From assembly GCA_037318855.1 (NCBI GenBank), contig CP134874.1, positions 4,500,459-4,564,458 of the forward strand: a DNA stretch of 64,000 nt, written 5' to 3'. Position numbers and translations under genes: made by a program. The notes beneath the pieces were generated by a model. It had not been told where the DNA came from and ran no database searches. It saw nothing but the letters and a program-made list of their open reading frames with translations. Of the stretch, positions 1 to 9,838 are shown piece after piece (position 1 is the first letter of the stretch; the number at the start of each line of letters is the position of its first letter). This stretch comes from Candidatus Sedimenticola sp. (ex Thyasira tokunagai). GTDB lineage: Bacteria; Pseudomonadota; Gammaproteobacteria; Chromatiales; Chromatiaceae.

Positions 1-385
1 GGGGGAGAGTTCCCAGCCATTCTATTTCTAGTATTGCATAATCTAATTGTGGTGGGGGTGAACTTTCCTTCCAAGTTCCTGGTATATATTCAATGACATT
101 TACCAGCCTGAAGCGCCCGACATTGCCATTTACAGAGCTATGACCAATTTCCCCTTCATTTTTTGACCATCGTCTAACGCAATGTGCTGCTGTCAGTATG
201 TGTTTTGGTGATAATGGAATCCCGGTACATTTTCTCCCAATTTTTACTATGTACGCGGCTTCAGTATCATCAGCAGGGCGACGAGTTTCATGGTCATTTA
301 CGAAAAAATCCTTATTTTCAGCATACACTTGACCAGATGCGACAATTAGCTTTACCACCAAGACAGCATAGAATATTAACTTCAT
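1..385 (-). CDS. Trypsin-like (S1) secreted serine protease, 3' end outside window
   Basis: Reading leftwards from an ATG at 385-383 gives an open frame that runs off the window edge (128 residues visible). It starts with a hydrophobic segment and likely cleavage after about residue 22 (VYA), so the product is probably exported. Residues 63-69 read ILTAAHC, the signature around the catalytic His (His68), and Cys53 is placed to pair with Cys69. DYAILEI at 115-121 fits the catalytic Asp (Asp115). The Ser region lies beyond the window. A purine-rich ribosome site (GGGAAAAGAG) precedes the ATG. The gene follows an attC-like site by about 40 bases and has no obvious promoter, as expected for an integron cassette gene. 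Family assignment is firm; substrate and role are unknown. Confidence 0.8.
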   Translation of the reverse strand, partial: MKLIFYAVLVVKLIVASGQVYAENKDFFVNDHETRRPADDTEAAYIVKIGRKCTGIPLSPKHILTAAHCVRRWSKNEGEIGHSSVNGNVGRFRLVNVIEYIPGTWKESSPPPQLDYAILEIEWLGTLP

Positions 386-424
386 CTCTTTTCCCTGTTT
401 TTAAATATTAAGCTGATATTAATG

Positions 425-510
425 CGTGCTAACGCCTACCTCACTACTAGGAATTAAAAAGCATAGCGTAGCGACGCTTTTGTTTTTCCAGTGGAGGTAC
501 TTATTAACGT
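425..510 (-). repeat. attC-like integron recombination site (cassette 1)
   Basis: On the minus strand this begins CGTTAATAAG and ends GGCGTTAGCACG. Inside, TACCTCCACT near one end pairs with AGTGAGGTA near the other, leaving one bulged base, as in the L arms of attC sites. GGAA..TTCC and AAAAGC..GCTTTT extend the stem. It begins just after the stop of the 513-851 gene and ends about 40 bases before the protease ATG, which is the expected place for a cassette attC. The outer R boxes are imperfect matches to the consensus. Confidence 0.5.
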
Positions 511-512
511 TT

Positions 513-851
513 TTATGCTAATTCAGGTGAACCAGCCCATTCATATACCGTTATAGGGGATGTATCTGACTCATCTCCATTGGCAACCTGAATATGAGTC
601 CAGTTTTCGGCTCCGTGAGTCATATGTCGAAAGTAGAAAGGTGCTGGCTGAGGTTTCATAGGCCCGTCGCTAGAAGCAACCTCTACATTAAGAAGCAAAA
701 TGTTTTCATTAATGCCCTGTGGCTCAGCAATAGATACATTAACCATATCTTCAAATGAATTGACCTCTACAGTACCCTCGACCCTCAGAAATTTCGTTTT
801 TGGTCTTTTATCCCAACTAGCTTCAGTTATTTTTAATGATTTAACACTCAT
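513..851 (-). CDS. Small hypothetical protein, integron cassette gene
   Basis: 112 residues from ATG 851-849, which has AAGGAG eight bases upstream; a longer frame reaches 926 but would read through the attC-like site. I do not recognise the family. The sequence is soluble, has no signal peptide or membrane segment, contains two Trp residues and alternates in a beta-strand-like way (FLRVEGTVEV, ILLLNVEVASS). It lies between two attC-like sites with short flanks and no promoter of its own, so it is probably transcribed from an external integron promoter. Unknown function is typical of cassette genes. Confidence 0.65.
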   Translation of the reverse strand: MSVKSLKITEASWDKRPKTKFLRVEGTVEVNSFEDMVNVSIAEPQGINENILLLNVEVASSDGPMKPQPAPFYFRHMTHGAENWTHIQVANGDESDTSPITVYEWAGSPELA

Positions 852-875
852 ACTATTTCTCCTTGTTGTTTGAAC

Positions 876-934
876 GTTAACGCCCGTGTAATAGGCACGA
901 GCCTGTGGGCGTCCTAATTGATGCATTTGTTAAC
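876..934 (-). repeat. attC-like site (59 bases), upstream cassette
   Basis: On the minus strand the site begins and ends with GTTAAC and is exactly 59 bases long. GACGCCC near the start pairs with GGGCGT near the end, and the centre folds as AGGC TCGT GCCT. This R''-L''-L'-R' layout is that of an integron attC. It lies 24 bases before the start of the 513-851 gene, a normal cassette spacing. The R boxes deviate slightly from the consensus, so a covariance-model check would help. Confidence 0.6.
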
Positions 935-1004
935 TGATTGCGATCTTTATGTTTATAGCCATAATAAATAATGGGAGTAATCAAGATGAGATAAGCGAGT
1001 CTTC
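877..1004 (-). pseudogene. Tail of a third cassette gene, possibly cut by the group II intron
   Basis: The minus-strand frame ending at the TAA at 879-877 encodes a hydrophobic stretch (YLILITPIIYYGY) followed by a charged tail that reads through the attC-like site before stopping. Cassette ORFs often end inside their attC. Upstream the frame runs into the 3' end of the group II intron, so only the C-terminus remains. If real, it was a small membrane protein; the 5' part is not seen beyond the intron. Tentative, because the fragment is only about 40 residues. Confidence 0.3.
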
Positions 1005-1045
1005 GACCTCCAGGTAGAGACGGCCATCGCTGACCATCCCCCCCA

Positions 1046-1082
1046 CAGATCCGGACGTGACCAATTCGGTCATCCGGTTCCT
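1046..1082 (-). ncRNA. Group II intron domain V hairpin
   Basis: On the minus strand, GAACCGGAUGACC is followed by a short loop and then GGUCACGUCCGGAUC. The two arms pair with the small ACG bulge typical of domain V, the catalytic core of group II introns. It lies downstream of the RT gene on the same strand, where domain V belongs, and is followed by a G-rich hairpin that could be domain VI. Confidence 0.6.
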
Positions 1083-1138
1083 CGGTAATCAGAGGGGCAA
1101 CACACCTCCGATGCATAACTTTACTACCCTGCAAACTC

Positions 1139-2449
1139 TTAGACATTGTGGATGATCTTGGGTCGCGGTAACGGCATGCTTTCCATCAGCTTTTCGTACT
1201 TCTCCCAGGTCAGCGCCTTCTTGCTACTACGACGATTTAACCAGAACCTCCATCCACGCCTTGCATGGTGAAGAACTGTCTCCATCGCTCGCATATTGCA
1301 GCGAACACCAAAGTACTGGTAGTGCCCCCGAAGTTTCGAGCACAAAATTCTGTACTGTTTCTTCAGGTCCTGGTGCCGGTTGTTACGGCTCCAGGTCCAT
1401 AGGGCTTGTACGGTTTTCCTGACTTTCTTGCGCGCAGTCTTGCGCTTGATGACCCAATAACCTCGCCGCGTTCTCGCCCAGTAGTGGGTAAATCCGAGAA
1501 AATCGAATGTGTTGTCCCCACGGGTGACCTCTTTTCCCGAGGCCGGTTTCCCGAAGGCAAGTAGGCGGCTCTTCTCTGGATGTATTTCCAGTCCGTATTT
1601 CTCGAAGCGCTTGGGCAGGACTTTCATCACCCGCCGGGCATCTTCTTCGTGTTGGAAGCCGATGACAAAGTCATCGGCAAACCTGACGATAAAGCAGTGC
1701 CCCCGCATGCGCGGCCTCACTTCCCGCTCGAACCAGTCATCCAGTACATGGTGGAGGAATATATTCGCAAGGCATGGCGAAATCGTCCCGCCTTGAGGTG
1801 TTCCCCGGTCGCTGTAGGTGATCTGGTCTCCTTCCATCACGCCTGCGTTCAACCACTTGCCAATCAGGCGAAGTAGTCCACCATCATTGATCCGTTGCTG
1901 GATGAATCTCCGCAACCAGCTCCTGTCAATGTTGTCAAAAAATCCACTGATGTCTGCATCGTATATCCAGCGGATGCCGTGCTCCATGCACTGCGACCGG
2001 ATCTCTCCTATCGCTTGGTGGGCACTGTGTGCCTCCCGAAATCCATGTGAAAACGGATAGAAGCCCTGTTCATAGACCGCCCCCATTAGCATCGCTACCG
2101 CTTTCTGGACTATTTTGTCTTCGATCTCCAATAGTCCGATCGGTCGCTTCTTTCCTCCCTCCTTTTCGATCCATACGCGCTTGATTGGCGGCGCTATATA
2201 ACGCTGCTCCCTCAACCGGGCATGTAGATCAACCAGGTTGGCTTCCAGTTCCTTGCCATAGTCCTTTACGGTTACACCGCTCAGGCCCGCCGCTCCATCC
2301 TTGCGCAGCCGATAGTAGGCTTCTCGAAGAAAGTCCACGTCCATGCGGTGGATCAGGGTGGTGAATACCCTGTCCGGATGTACGATCGCTTGCTCTGCAA
2401 TTTGCCGAAGTTGCGTTGATATGAGTTCTGATCTCTTGGTATCTCTCAT
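1139..2449 (-). CDS. ltrA: Group II intron reverse transcriptase/maturase
   Basis: 436 residues from ATG 2449-2447, preceded by GGATGGAAAG; an in-frame TTG at 2464 is possible but less likely. It copies intron RNA into DNA during retrohoming and helps the intron splice. RT motifs are clear: RPIGLLEIEDKIVQ in the fingers, DADISGFFDNID, GTPQGGTISPCLANIFLH at about 216-233, and the active site FADDF at about 257-261. The C-terminal maturase (GIIM-type) region is present (KLRGHYQYFGV, WRFWLNRRS). It stops soon after that with no HNH endonuclease, as in intron lineages that target hairpins or replication forks. The frame looks intact, so the intron could be active. Confidence 0.9.
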   Translation of the reverse strand: MRDTKRSELISTQLRQIAEQAIVHPDRVFTTLIHRMDVDFLREAYYRLRKDGAAGLSGVTVKDYGKELEANLVDLHARLREQRYIAPPIKRVWIEKEGGKKRPIGLLEIEDKIVQKAVAMLMGAVYEQGFYPFSHGFREAHSAHQAIGEIRSQCMEHGIRWIYDADISGFFDNIDRSWLRRFIQQRINDGGLLRLIGKWLNAGVMEGDQITYSDRGTPQGGTISPCLANIFLHHVLDDWFEREVRPRMRGHCFIVRFADDFVIGFQHEEDARRVMKVLPKRFEKYGLEIHPEKSRLLAFGKPASGKEVTRGDNTFDFLGFTHYWARTRRGYWVIKRKTARKKVRKTVQALWTWSRNNRHQDLKKQYRILCSKLRGHYQYFGVRCNMRAMETVLHHARRGWRFWLNRRSSKKALTWEKYEKLMESMPLPRPKIIHNV

Positions 2450-3415
2450 CTTTCCATCCGACAAAACGTTATGCCCGGCTTCACCTTCCCTTCAGTGGGT
2501 CCCTTGGGTCTCGGTTCCCCACCTTATCGGCCTTCCTCTCCCTTCGACCATCGGTACTATGATCCGCTAAGACTACCGCTTCTCCATCTCGGGGCACTTC
2601 GCTTTCCGCTCGTTCTCCGATACCTTGCGTTCTCCCTTCTTCGTTCGTGCCCCTTTCGGCTCGCTCCACGGGTTAGGAAGATCCCCGCAAGCGCCTGGCC
2701 GCTTTTGTATTCCGGTTTGCCTATCCCGGTGCCCTCCGCAAGGAGATGGCGGTTCTCTCGAGTTCCCAGTCCACCCTTATGTGTACATGCCCCGCTCTTG
2801 GACCCCGGTGGTGTCCCTTCAACTCACCTTTGCGTTTCCAGGACTGCTGCCTTCCGTCTCACGAAGAACGTCGGCTTTCCCCGCTTGCGCTGGGTTATCC
2901 TTTCAGACCACGATAATAATCTTTTCGGAGCTCGGTCACGCGGCCTGCACACTCGCTACACCTGGCTTCATACACACCCTCATGGATATGCATGCAGGTT
3001 CACTACAGTTCCAGTGGCTAACCTTCTCTGATGGGCATTAGACAGTCACCTGCCTTCACCCACTGGGTAGCAATATCCAGTTTCACAGCCTCCTTTTTGA
3101 TCCCCCGGATCTGAATTTACTCGACACGATCGTGAAAGATTTTGGGACATCCAAGTCTCCAAAATCGACTCGCCTACGCGACAGCCGTTATGCCCCGACC
3201 GTCCTGCGTACGTCACGATTCCGTATTGCACATTGCAGCAAAGCTGCTTGTGCACTACTCCATCATGACTCCCGCAATGACTCTACGGCGTTTCGGATGC
3301 ACTCCTTGTATGCCCTACATCGCTCCCTGCCGGTCGCAATTCCGGCCATACAACCGCGCCTACGCCTATCGGGGACTAATCGCCTCGGCTTTCAGCCTTC
3401 CATGGCGATCAGCGG

Positions 3416-3688
3416 AAGTGGAACGGCAAAGGCTACCCCAACGGCCTGGCCGGAGAGGATATTCCACTGGAAGCACGAATTGTCGCTATCGCCGATGTCT
3501 TTGATGCGCTTACCAGTGAGCGTCCCTACAAAAAAGCCTGGCCGGTGGAAAAAGCGATAGCAGTCATTCAGGAAGATGCAGGCAGCCATTTTGATCCCAA
3601 CCTGGTACCGATATTTATAGAGAAACTTCCCCAGGTATTGGAGATCAAGGCTGAGTACATGGACAACTTTAAAGAGAACGGAGAATAG
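3416..3688 (+). pseudogene. 3' fragment of an HD-GYP c-di-GMP phosphodiesterase gene
   Basis: From about 3416 to the TAG at 3686-3688 the plus strand encodes KWNGKGYPNGLAGEDIP, then ARIVAIADVFDALTSERPYKKAW, the conserved C-terminal half of HD-GYP domains (GYP motif and the D-ALTS-RPYK block). The usual HHE just before KWNG is absent, and upstream the frame becomes intron sequence, so the N-terminal HD metal site and any receiver domain are gone. The remaining 90 residues cannot form an active phosphodiesterase. The breakpoint coincides with the outer edge of the group II intron region. Confidence 0.75.
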
Positions 3689-3703
3689 TCCAGTTGTCTG
3701 TTG

Positions 3704-4549
3704 TCAAAAATAATACTCACCACACTCCACTTCACGTCCACGCACCACCCGCCGCCCCACCAGCGGCCCATGGGTCTCGGTCACCAGTGTCTGCTGTCCC
3801 TCCTGATGATGATCATCGTAAAAGTAGATCACCACCCAATCACGCGTCTGTCTTAACTGATGAGCGCGGGCGGTATTGGAGAACATGACGGTAAAGTGCC
3901 ACCCCTCCAGCTCGATATGGAGTATCGGCAACCAAGCCTCTCCTTCGGGATTAAAACGTCTGGGTGCGATACAGGGCAACTTATTCGATTCTGCCTGCTC
4001 AAGGTAGTGGCGATCCACCGCCAGCAGCAGTGCTACGGAGGGCACATCACCCTCCGGACTATCCCGCCGCATTCCCGCCCGACCCAGCATGGAAGAGAGC
4101 GCCGCTTGTAAAGCCGGTAGACGTCGCCCGCCAATCCCCCGTACTCGCAGCAAAGAACCGTCGTAAGCGGCAGCCTCCAAACCCTCAAGGGTATCGACAT
4201 GCAATTCGTCATGTATGCGCTTTGCCAGACCCGGGCCTATACCCGGCACCGTCTGAAACAGCTGCTCAGGATCAAGGGTGCCGCGAAGCCGTAGGAGTTG
4301 CGCCCAGCGACCCGTAGAGACCATCTCCAACAGAGCATTAGCGATACCCTTGCCGATATCAGGCAAGGCAATCAGGCCCTTTATCCCTTCCCGATCGAGA
4401 ATATCCGACACCTGACACTCCAGGCCGATCAGTGTCACAGCGGCATGGCGGTAGGCCTTCACACGAAATGGATTGGCCCCCTGCTGCTCCAGCAAATCCG
4501 CCATCTCCTGAAGCTTCATTGCCAGCTGCGTATTGAGTGGTATCGTCAT
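3704..4549 (-). CDS. Helix-hairpin-helix DNA-binding protein (PolX N-terminal-like)
   Basis: 281 residues. The N-terminal two thirds resemble the 8-kDa and HhH part of family X DNA polymerases: LADLLEQQGANPFRVKAYRHAA-type start at about 15-38, then HhH motifs at about 62-75 (LPDIGKGIANALLE) and 100-112 (VPGIGPGLAKRIH), with a third degenerate one near 135-147. The nucleotidyltransferase domain is missing. The C-terminal 100 residues are a separate module of unknown function, rich in aromatics and ending in GEYYF. Such stand-alone HhH proteins are thought to bind DNA non-specifically; the biological role is not established. It is convergent with the HD-GYP remnant (15-base gap). Confidence 0.7.
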   Translation of the reverse strand: MTIPLNTQLAMKLQEMADLLEQQGANPFRVKAYRHAAVTLIGLECQVSDILDREGIKGLIALPDIGKGIANALLEMVSTGRWAQLLRLRGTLDPEQLFQTVPGIGPGLAKRIHDELHVDTLEGLEAAAYDGSLLRVRGIGGRRLPALQAALSSMLGRAGMRRDSPEGDVPSVALLLAVDRHYLEQAESNKLPCIAPRRFNPEGEAWLPILHIELEGWHFTVMFSNTARAHQLRQTRDWVVIYFYDDHHQEGQQTLVTETHGPLVGRRVVRGREVECGEYYF

Positions 4550-4764
4550 CGCCGACCTAGCGTTTAACCCGACTATTGTGTGATCTCACGATCACACCTC
4601 TCCTAAAGGGTAGTTTAGTGCCTGAGAAACGGGAATGCCTCAGATAGGTCATTTATTATACAATCCTGCCAACTTTAATCCCTGCATCCCCTTCTACACC
4701 TCTAATACTGAGTTTTCCCAAGCGGAAGATTGCATGCAGCAACATTTATTAAACAAGGCACACA
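4550..4764. promoter_or_regulatory. Divergent intergenic region
   Basis: These 215 bases separate two divergently read genes and must carry both promoters. I see no clear operator or riboswitch, only short AT-rich stretches such as TTATTATACAATCC near 4651. Confidence 0.3.
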
Positions 4765-5601
4765 ATGAGCTTAAGCGACTTTAAACAACACATCGGCTTC
4801 GGAATTGCCGGTAACTTTGCCCTGCACCTTGAGCAGGCCGGTGAGATGGAAGATTTCAAGGACGTCGAAACTGAAGACGAGAACGGCCCCAAGGGGATGT
4901 TTCCGTTCTACCTTCCCGGCATGGAGGGACAGCTGAGTGAATTCCCCCTCTGCAGCAATACAATCATTCTGCCGAAAGAGGAGGCGAATATCCAAGCTGA
5001 GCCTGAAGTGGGCCTGATCTGTGATCTGAGTTATGAAGATGGAAAAGTCAGTGCGGTCAAACCCACACATTTTGCCGCCTACAACGACTGCTCCATCCGC
5101 AAGACGGGTGCGAAGAAGATCTCCGAGAAGAAGAATTGGGGTGCATCATCCAAGGGTATGAGCAAACAGCTTATCGCCATCGATAGATTTGAAGAGGGTG
5201 GTGTGATGGATCACTGGCACATTGCCAGCTTTCTGCGCCGTGAGGGTGATGTTATACGTTACGGTGAGGATGTGGAGCTTACAGGGTATAGCTATTTCTA
5301 CGGCAAGCTCTGCAACTGGATGAAAAACCAGATCAACACCCAGCAGGACCAAGGACCGCTTGAGCCGCTGCTGGAGTATATCGAAACGTGCAACTACCCC
5401 GAGCAGGCAGTTATCAGTATCGGAGCAACTCGTTATACCCCTTTTGGTGAGACCCACTTCCTTAAAGAGGGCGACGAGGTGGTCATCGCTTTGTACGACA
5501 GTGAGATCCACTCGAAAGATACAGTCATGACCGATGTCGAAGCAGAAGACTATGGTAAATCTGGTGTCAGTTATCTGGTTAAACGAGTGGTAAGTGGCTA
5601 A
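4765..5601 (+). CDS. Uncharacterised protein, DUF5718 / FAH-like
   Basis: 278 residues. The layout resembles fumarylacetoacetate-hydrolase-fold proteins: an acidic pair in AEPEVGLICDLSY (about 73-85), where FAH enzymes bind metal, a central NDCSIRK motif, and a C-terminal EGDEVVIALYDS segment like the GD-V-V strand of that fold. I believe it matches the family called DUF5718, but that rests on memory of the pattern. No signal peptide or membrane segment is visible. It is followed by a REP-like palindrome and then the HerA-like ATPase gene on the same strand 195 bases on, so co-transcription is uncertain. Confidence 0.6.
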   Translation: MSLSDFKQHIGFGIAGNFALHLEQAGEMEDFKDVETEDENGPKGMFPFYLPGMEGQLSEFPLCSNTIILPKEEANIQAEPEVGLICDLSYEDGKVSAVKPTHFAAYNDCSIRKTGAKKISEKKNWGASSKGMSKQLIAIDRFEEGGVMDHWHIASFLRREGDVIRYGEDVELTGYSYFYGKLCNWMKNQINTQQDQGPLEPLLEYIETCNYPEQAVISIGATRYTPFGETHFLKEGDEVVIALYDSEIHSKDTVMTDVEAEDYGKSGVSYLVKRVVSG

Positions 5602-5668
5602 AAAAGGGGTTTAATCATAGTAAGATAGGGTGGCCACGGACAGTAATCCTGTTATTTGGCCTGGGAGC

Positions 5669-5700
5669 TGATCGCGAACAAGTTCGCTCCTACAGGTACA
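5669..5700. repeat. REP-like palindromic unit (partial)
   Basis: GATCGCGAACAAGTTCGCTCCTACAGG is one arm of a repeat that recurs at 26434-26498 in full and near 25612-25648 in part. All three share a nearby (T/C)CTG.ACAATAATCC-like tail. It lies between two same-strand genes, as REP elements do. Confidence 0.5.
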
Positions 5701-5796
5701 ATCTAACGCCCTACCAGGATTATTGCGCAGAGCCAGTTGAGGAAATTCAGCAGAACACCGTATCTTTTGCACACTTTTTAGAGGAGTGAGATTCAT

Positions 5797-7266
<1,470 letters not shown>

Positions 7267-9474
7267 TCAAAACATCTCCTGAGGATCAACATCGATCGAC
7301 CAACGCACCCGGCGTGATAACTTGAGTTTGCTCAGCTGGGGAATCCATTGGGAGAGGAGCTTCTGTAGCACACCCCGTCGACTGGATTGGATCAGCAGGT
7401 GTGCGCGAAAACGCCCCGCCCGCCGCTCCATCGGAGCCGGTACAGGCCCCCATAGCTCAATGTCCTGCTGGGCCAACTCCCCTGCCAGCGCCGCCGCCTC
7501 ATCGAGAAATTCACGGGGAGTGCCCTCTTTGGGACCCTCGGCGCGCAACAGCGCCTGATAACTGAAGGGAGGAAACTGGGTCTCCTTGCGCTCTGCCAAG
7601 GCTTCAACGGCAAAGGCACCATAGCCCTCTCTTACCAGAAGCTGCATCAGTGGATGATCTGGATGACGCGTCTGCACCACCACCCTGCCCGGCTTCTCCG
7701 CCCGACCGGCCCGCCCAGCCACCTGCACAATCAACTGAGCCATACGCTCAGCCGCTCTGTAATCGGCACTGAACAGCCCCTGATCTACATCGAGAATACC
7801 CACCAGGGTGACATCGGGAAAGTGGTGGCCTTTAGCCAACATCTGGGTACCCAGCAGCAGTGAGTGCTTACCCTCTTTGATCTCCTGCAGAAGCTTCTCA
7901 AGACTCCCCTTGCGCCGGGTGGTGTCCCGGTCGATACGGACGATGGCCACCTCAGGCAACTGCTGCACCAGCAGCTCCTCCAGTCGTTCGGTACCCTGTC
8001 CCAAGGGTCGCAGATCATCACCATTACACTCGGGGCACCGATGCGGCAGGCGCTTTTGTGAGCCGCAGTGGTGGCACCAGAGGATGCCACTCGTTGCATG
8101 CAAGGTCATACGGGCATCGCAGCGACGGCACTGGGCCACCCAACCGCAGTCATGACAGGTGAGTACCGGTGCATAACCGCGACGGTTGAGAAACAGCAGC
8201 ACCTGATTACCTGCCGCCAGCTCCTCTTTCATCATCCGCATCAGTACCGGTGAAACTCCGGCCTGAAGTCTGACCGAGCGAATATCGAGTAGATCAAGGC
8301 GGGGTGGCTTCGCCTCACCGGCACGCCGTGTCAGCCGCAGGTGTTGATAGCGCCCACTGCGGGCGTTATGCAGACTCTCAAGAGAGGGAGTGGCCGAACC
8401 CAAGACCACCGGACAGTTCGCACGCTGTCCACGGATCACTGCGATATCCCGAGCGGAGTAGCGAAACCCATCCTGCTGTTTGAAGGAGAGATCATGCTCC
8501 TCATCGACCAGGATCAGGCCGAGGCGCGGTAGCGGAGTAAACAGGGCGGAGCGGGTTCCCAGTATCACCCGGGCACGACCCAGCCGTGCTTCATGCCAGG
8601 CACGTTCACGCTCCCCGGCCGCCAATCCTGAGTGCAACACCACCAGACCACCCCCAATCCTGCGCTCAAAACGGCGCATCAGCTGCGGTGTCAGACCGAT
8701 CTCAGGCACTAATACCAGCGCCTGCCGCTCCTGTTCAAGGCACACTTTGATCAGGCTGAGATAGACCTCCGTCTTGCCGCTACCGGTAACACCATCAAGC
8801 AGATGGACGGCAAATTCGTCACCGGCTTCGACGACAGCATCCACCGCACTGTGCTGCTCACTATGGAGTTGTGGGGCCGCCTCGGTAACCCTTTCAACTA
8901 CCGCCTCCAGAAGCTCTTCAGATGAAGCCACCCACCCTTTTGACTCCATCCTTGTCAATACACTGCGACACTCCCCCGCTTCACAGGTGATCATCTCCTG
9001 GGTCAGCCCTTGGGGCGCATCGGCAAGGAGCACCAGAAGCAGCGCTTGCTTGGGAGCCCTCGCAAGACTATCGGGAGACTGGGCTTGCCCATCAGATGTC
9101 AGGCGCCACACCCGGTGAGTCATACCCACCTGCGGCTCTCCTTTGCGCAGTCGGACGGGCAAGGCGTTGGCCACCACTTCACCAATAGGGTGCTGATAGT
9201 AGACGGCTACCCACTGCAACAGATCGAGGTCATCTGCAGAAAAGAGCGGTACCTCATCCAACAGCTTGGTGGCCCGTTTTAACCTTTTACGTTCAAATGT
9301 CGATTCCGACACCACCGCAAACAGCACACCACAACGATCACCCCGTCCAAAGGGCACCCGCAATCGAACCCCCGGTTTTAGATTGGGGCTATCGCACCCG
9401 GCCGGTGGTAGATAATCAAAAAAAGTGTAGAGAGGGGCGGGAACCGCCACCCGTAAAATGGGTTCATCAGGCAT
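7267..9474 (-). CDS. priA: Primosomal protein N', replication restart helicase PriA
   Basis: 735 residues, full length. PriA recognises stalled forks and D-loops and reloads the DnaB helicase. Visible features in order: N-terminal 3'-DNA-binding domain (about 1-105), Walker A GVTGSGKTEV near 227-236, DEEH Walker B near 321-326, helicase motif ATPSLES, and the zinc region at about 438-482 with paired cysteines CHDC, CRRC, CHHC and CPEC, all eight present. The helicase C-terminal motifs GTQMLAKGHHFPDV and QVAGRAGR follow. The upstream 364-base gap carries two facing DnaA-box-like sequences. Confidence 0.95.
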   Translation of the reverse strand: MPDEPILRVAVPAPLYTFFDYLPPAGCDSPNLKPGVRLRVPFGRGDRCGVLFAVVSESTFERKRLKRATKLLDEVPLFSADDLDLLQWVAVYYQHPIGEVVANALPVRLRKGEPQVGMTHRVWRLTSDGQAQSPDSLARAPKQALLLVLLADAPQGLTQEMITCEAGECRSVLTRMESKGWVASSEELLEAVVERVTEAAPQLHSEQHSAVDAVVEAGDEFAVHLLDGVTGSGKTEVYLSLIKVCLEQERQALVLVPEIGLTPQLMRRFERRIGGGLVVLHSGLAAGERERAWHEARLGRARVILGTRSALFTPLPRLGLILVDEEHDLSFKQQDGFRYSARDIAVIRGQRANCPVVLGSATPSLESLHNARSGRYQHLRLTRRAGEAKPPRLDLLDIRSVRLQAGVSPVLMRMMKEELAAGNQVLLFLNRRGYAPVLTCHDCGWVAQCRRCDARMTLHATSGILWCHHCGSQKRLPHRCPECNGDDLRPLGQGTERLEELLVQQLPEVAIVRIDRDTTRRKGSLEKLLQEIKEGKHSLLLGTQMLAKGHHFPDVTLVGILDVDQGLFSADYRAAERMAQLIVQVAGRAGRAEKPGRVVVQTRHPDHPLMQLLVREGYGAFAVEALAERKETQFPPFSYQALLRAEGPKEGTPREFLDEAAALAGELAQQDIELWGPVPAPMERRAGRFRAHLLIQSSRRGVLQKLLSQWIPQLSKLKLSRRVRWSIDVDPQEMF

Positions 9475-9838
9475 CGGAACACTTTACCTGAGTTTGCCCC
9501 ATTCATTAACTACAAGCTTTCCCGCTACGGCAATTGAAAGTGACGTGACTTTTCCACAGATCCTGTGGATAACTCTGCGCAAAAGCGATAAAAACCGCTT
9601 TTAATAGCAGAAAAATAGGCGATTTCCATTAAATTGTAGAAAAAATAGACAGCATATAAATTAATCAATAAATACAATGAATTACAGAGTTTCATGATTT
9701 ACTAATACTGCATTCAGCGGCAGTAATTACGAATACAATGCAGGCAGATGCAAATTGTGCATAACCAAGCGGGATTATCACTTGTTAAAAGTAGGTGTAC
9801 TGTTAACTACGCGCCATGCTTAGATTTTTTCAGAACCA
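9475..9838. promoter_or_regulatory. priA upstream region with two facing DnaA-box-like sites
   Basis: Bases 9550-9558 read TTTTCCACA and 9564-9572 read TGTGGATAA, the reverse complement of the perfect DnaA box TTATCCACA. They face each other across five bases and form a palindrome. To the right lies about 150 bases of AT-rich sequence (9590-9740). No gene is seen in the gap. A DnaA-controlled promoter for priA is one reading; a chance pair is another. Confidence 0.4.

Larger units (their letters stand above)
1000..3415 (-). mobile_element. Group II intron (boundaries approximate)
   Basis: The element holds an intron-encoded reverse transcriptase/maturase (1139-2449), a domain V-like hairpin about 60 bases past its stop (1046-1082), and about 950 bases upstream of the RT with no coding frame on the minus strand, which I take as the structured domains I-IV. 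The 3' end is probably near 1000-1020 and the 5' end somewhere in 3240-3415; I could not place the GUGYG start with confidence. On one side it abuts cassette DNA, on the other a truncated HD-GYP gene, so it is not a simple insertion into a still-contiguous gene. Confidence 0.7.

Noticed and set aside
950..1000. Standard IIC-attC intron insertion
   Set aside because: The RT runs in the same direction as the cassettes and no TTGTT target lies at the expected side; the orientation is wrong for that class.
2471..3041. Long plus-strand frames over the intron 5' region (up to 186 codons)
   Set aside because: Pro/Arg/Leu-rich, no family likeness, and opposite to what looks like structured group II intron RNA; shadow frames.
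4298..4567. Plus-strand frames opposite the HhH gene
   Set aside because: Antisense shadow of a clearly conserved gene.
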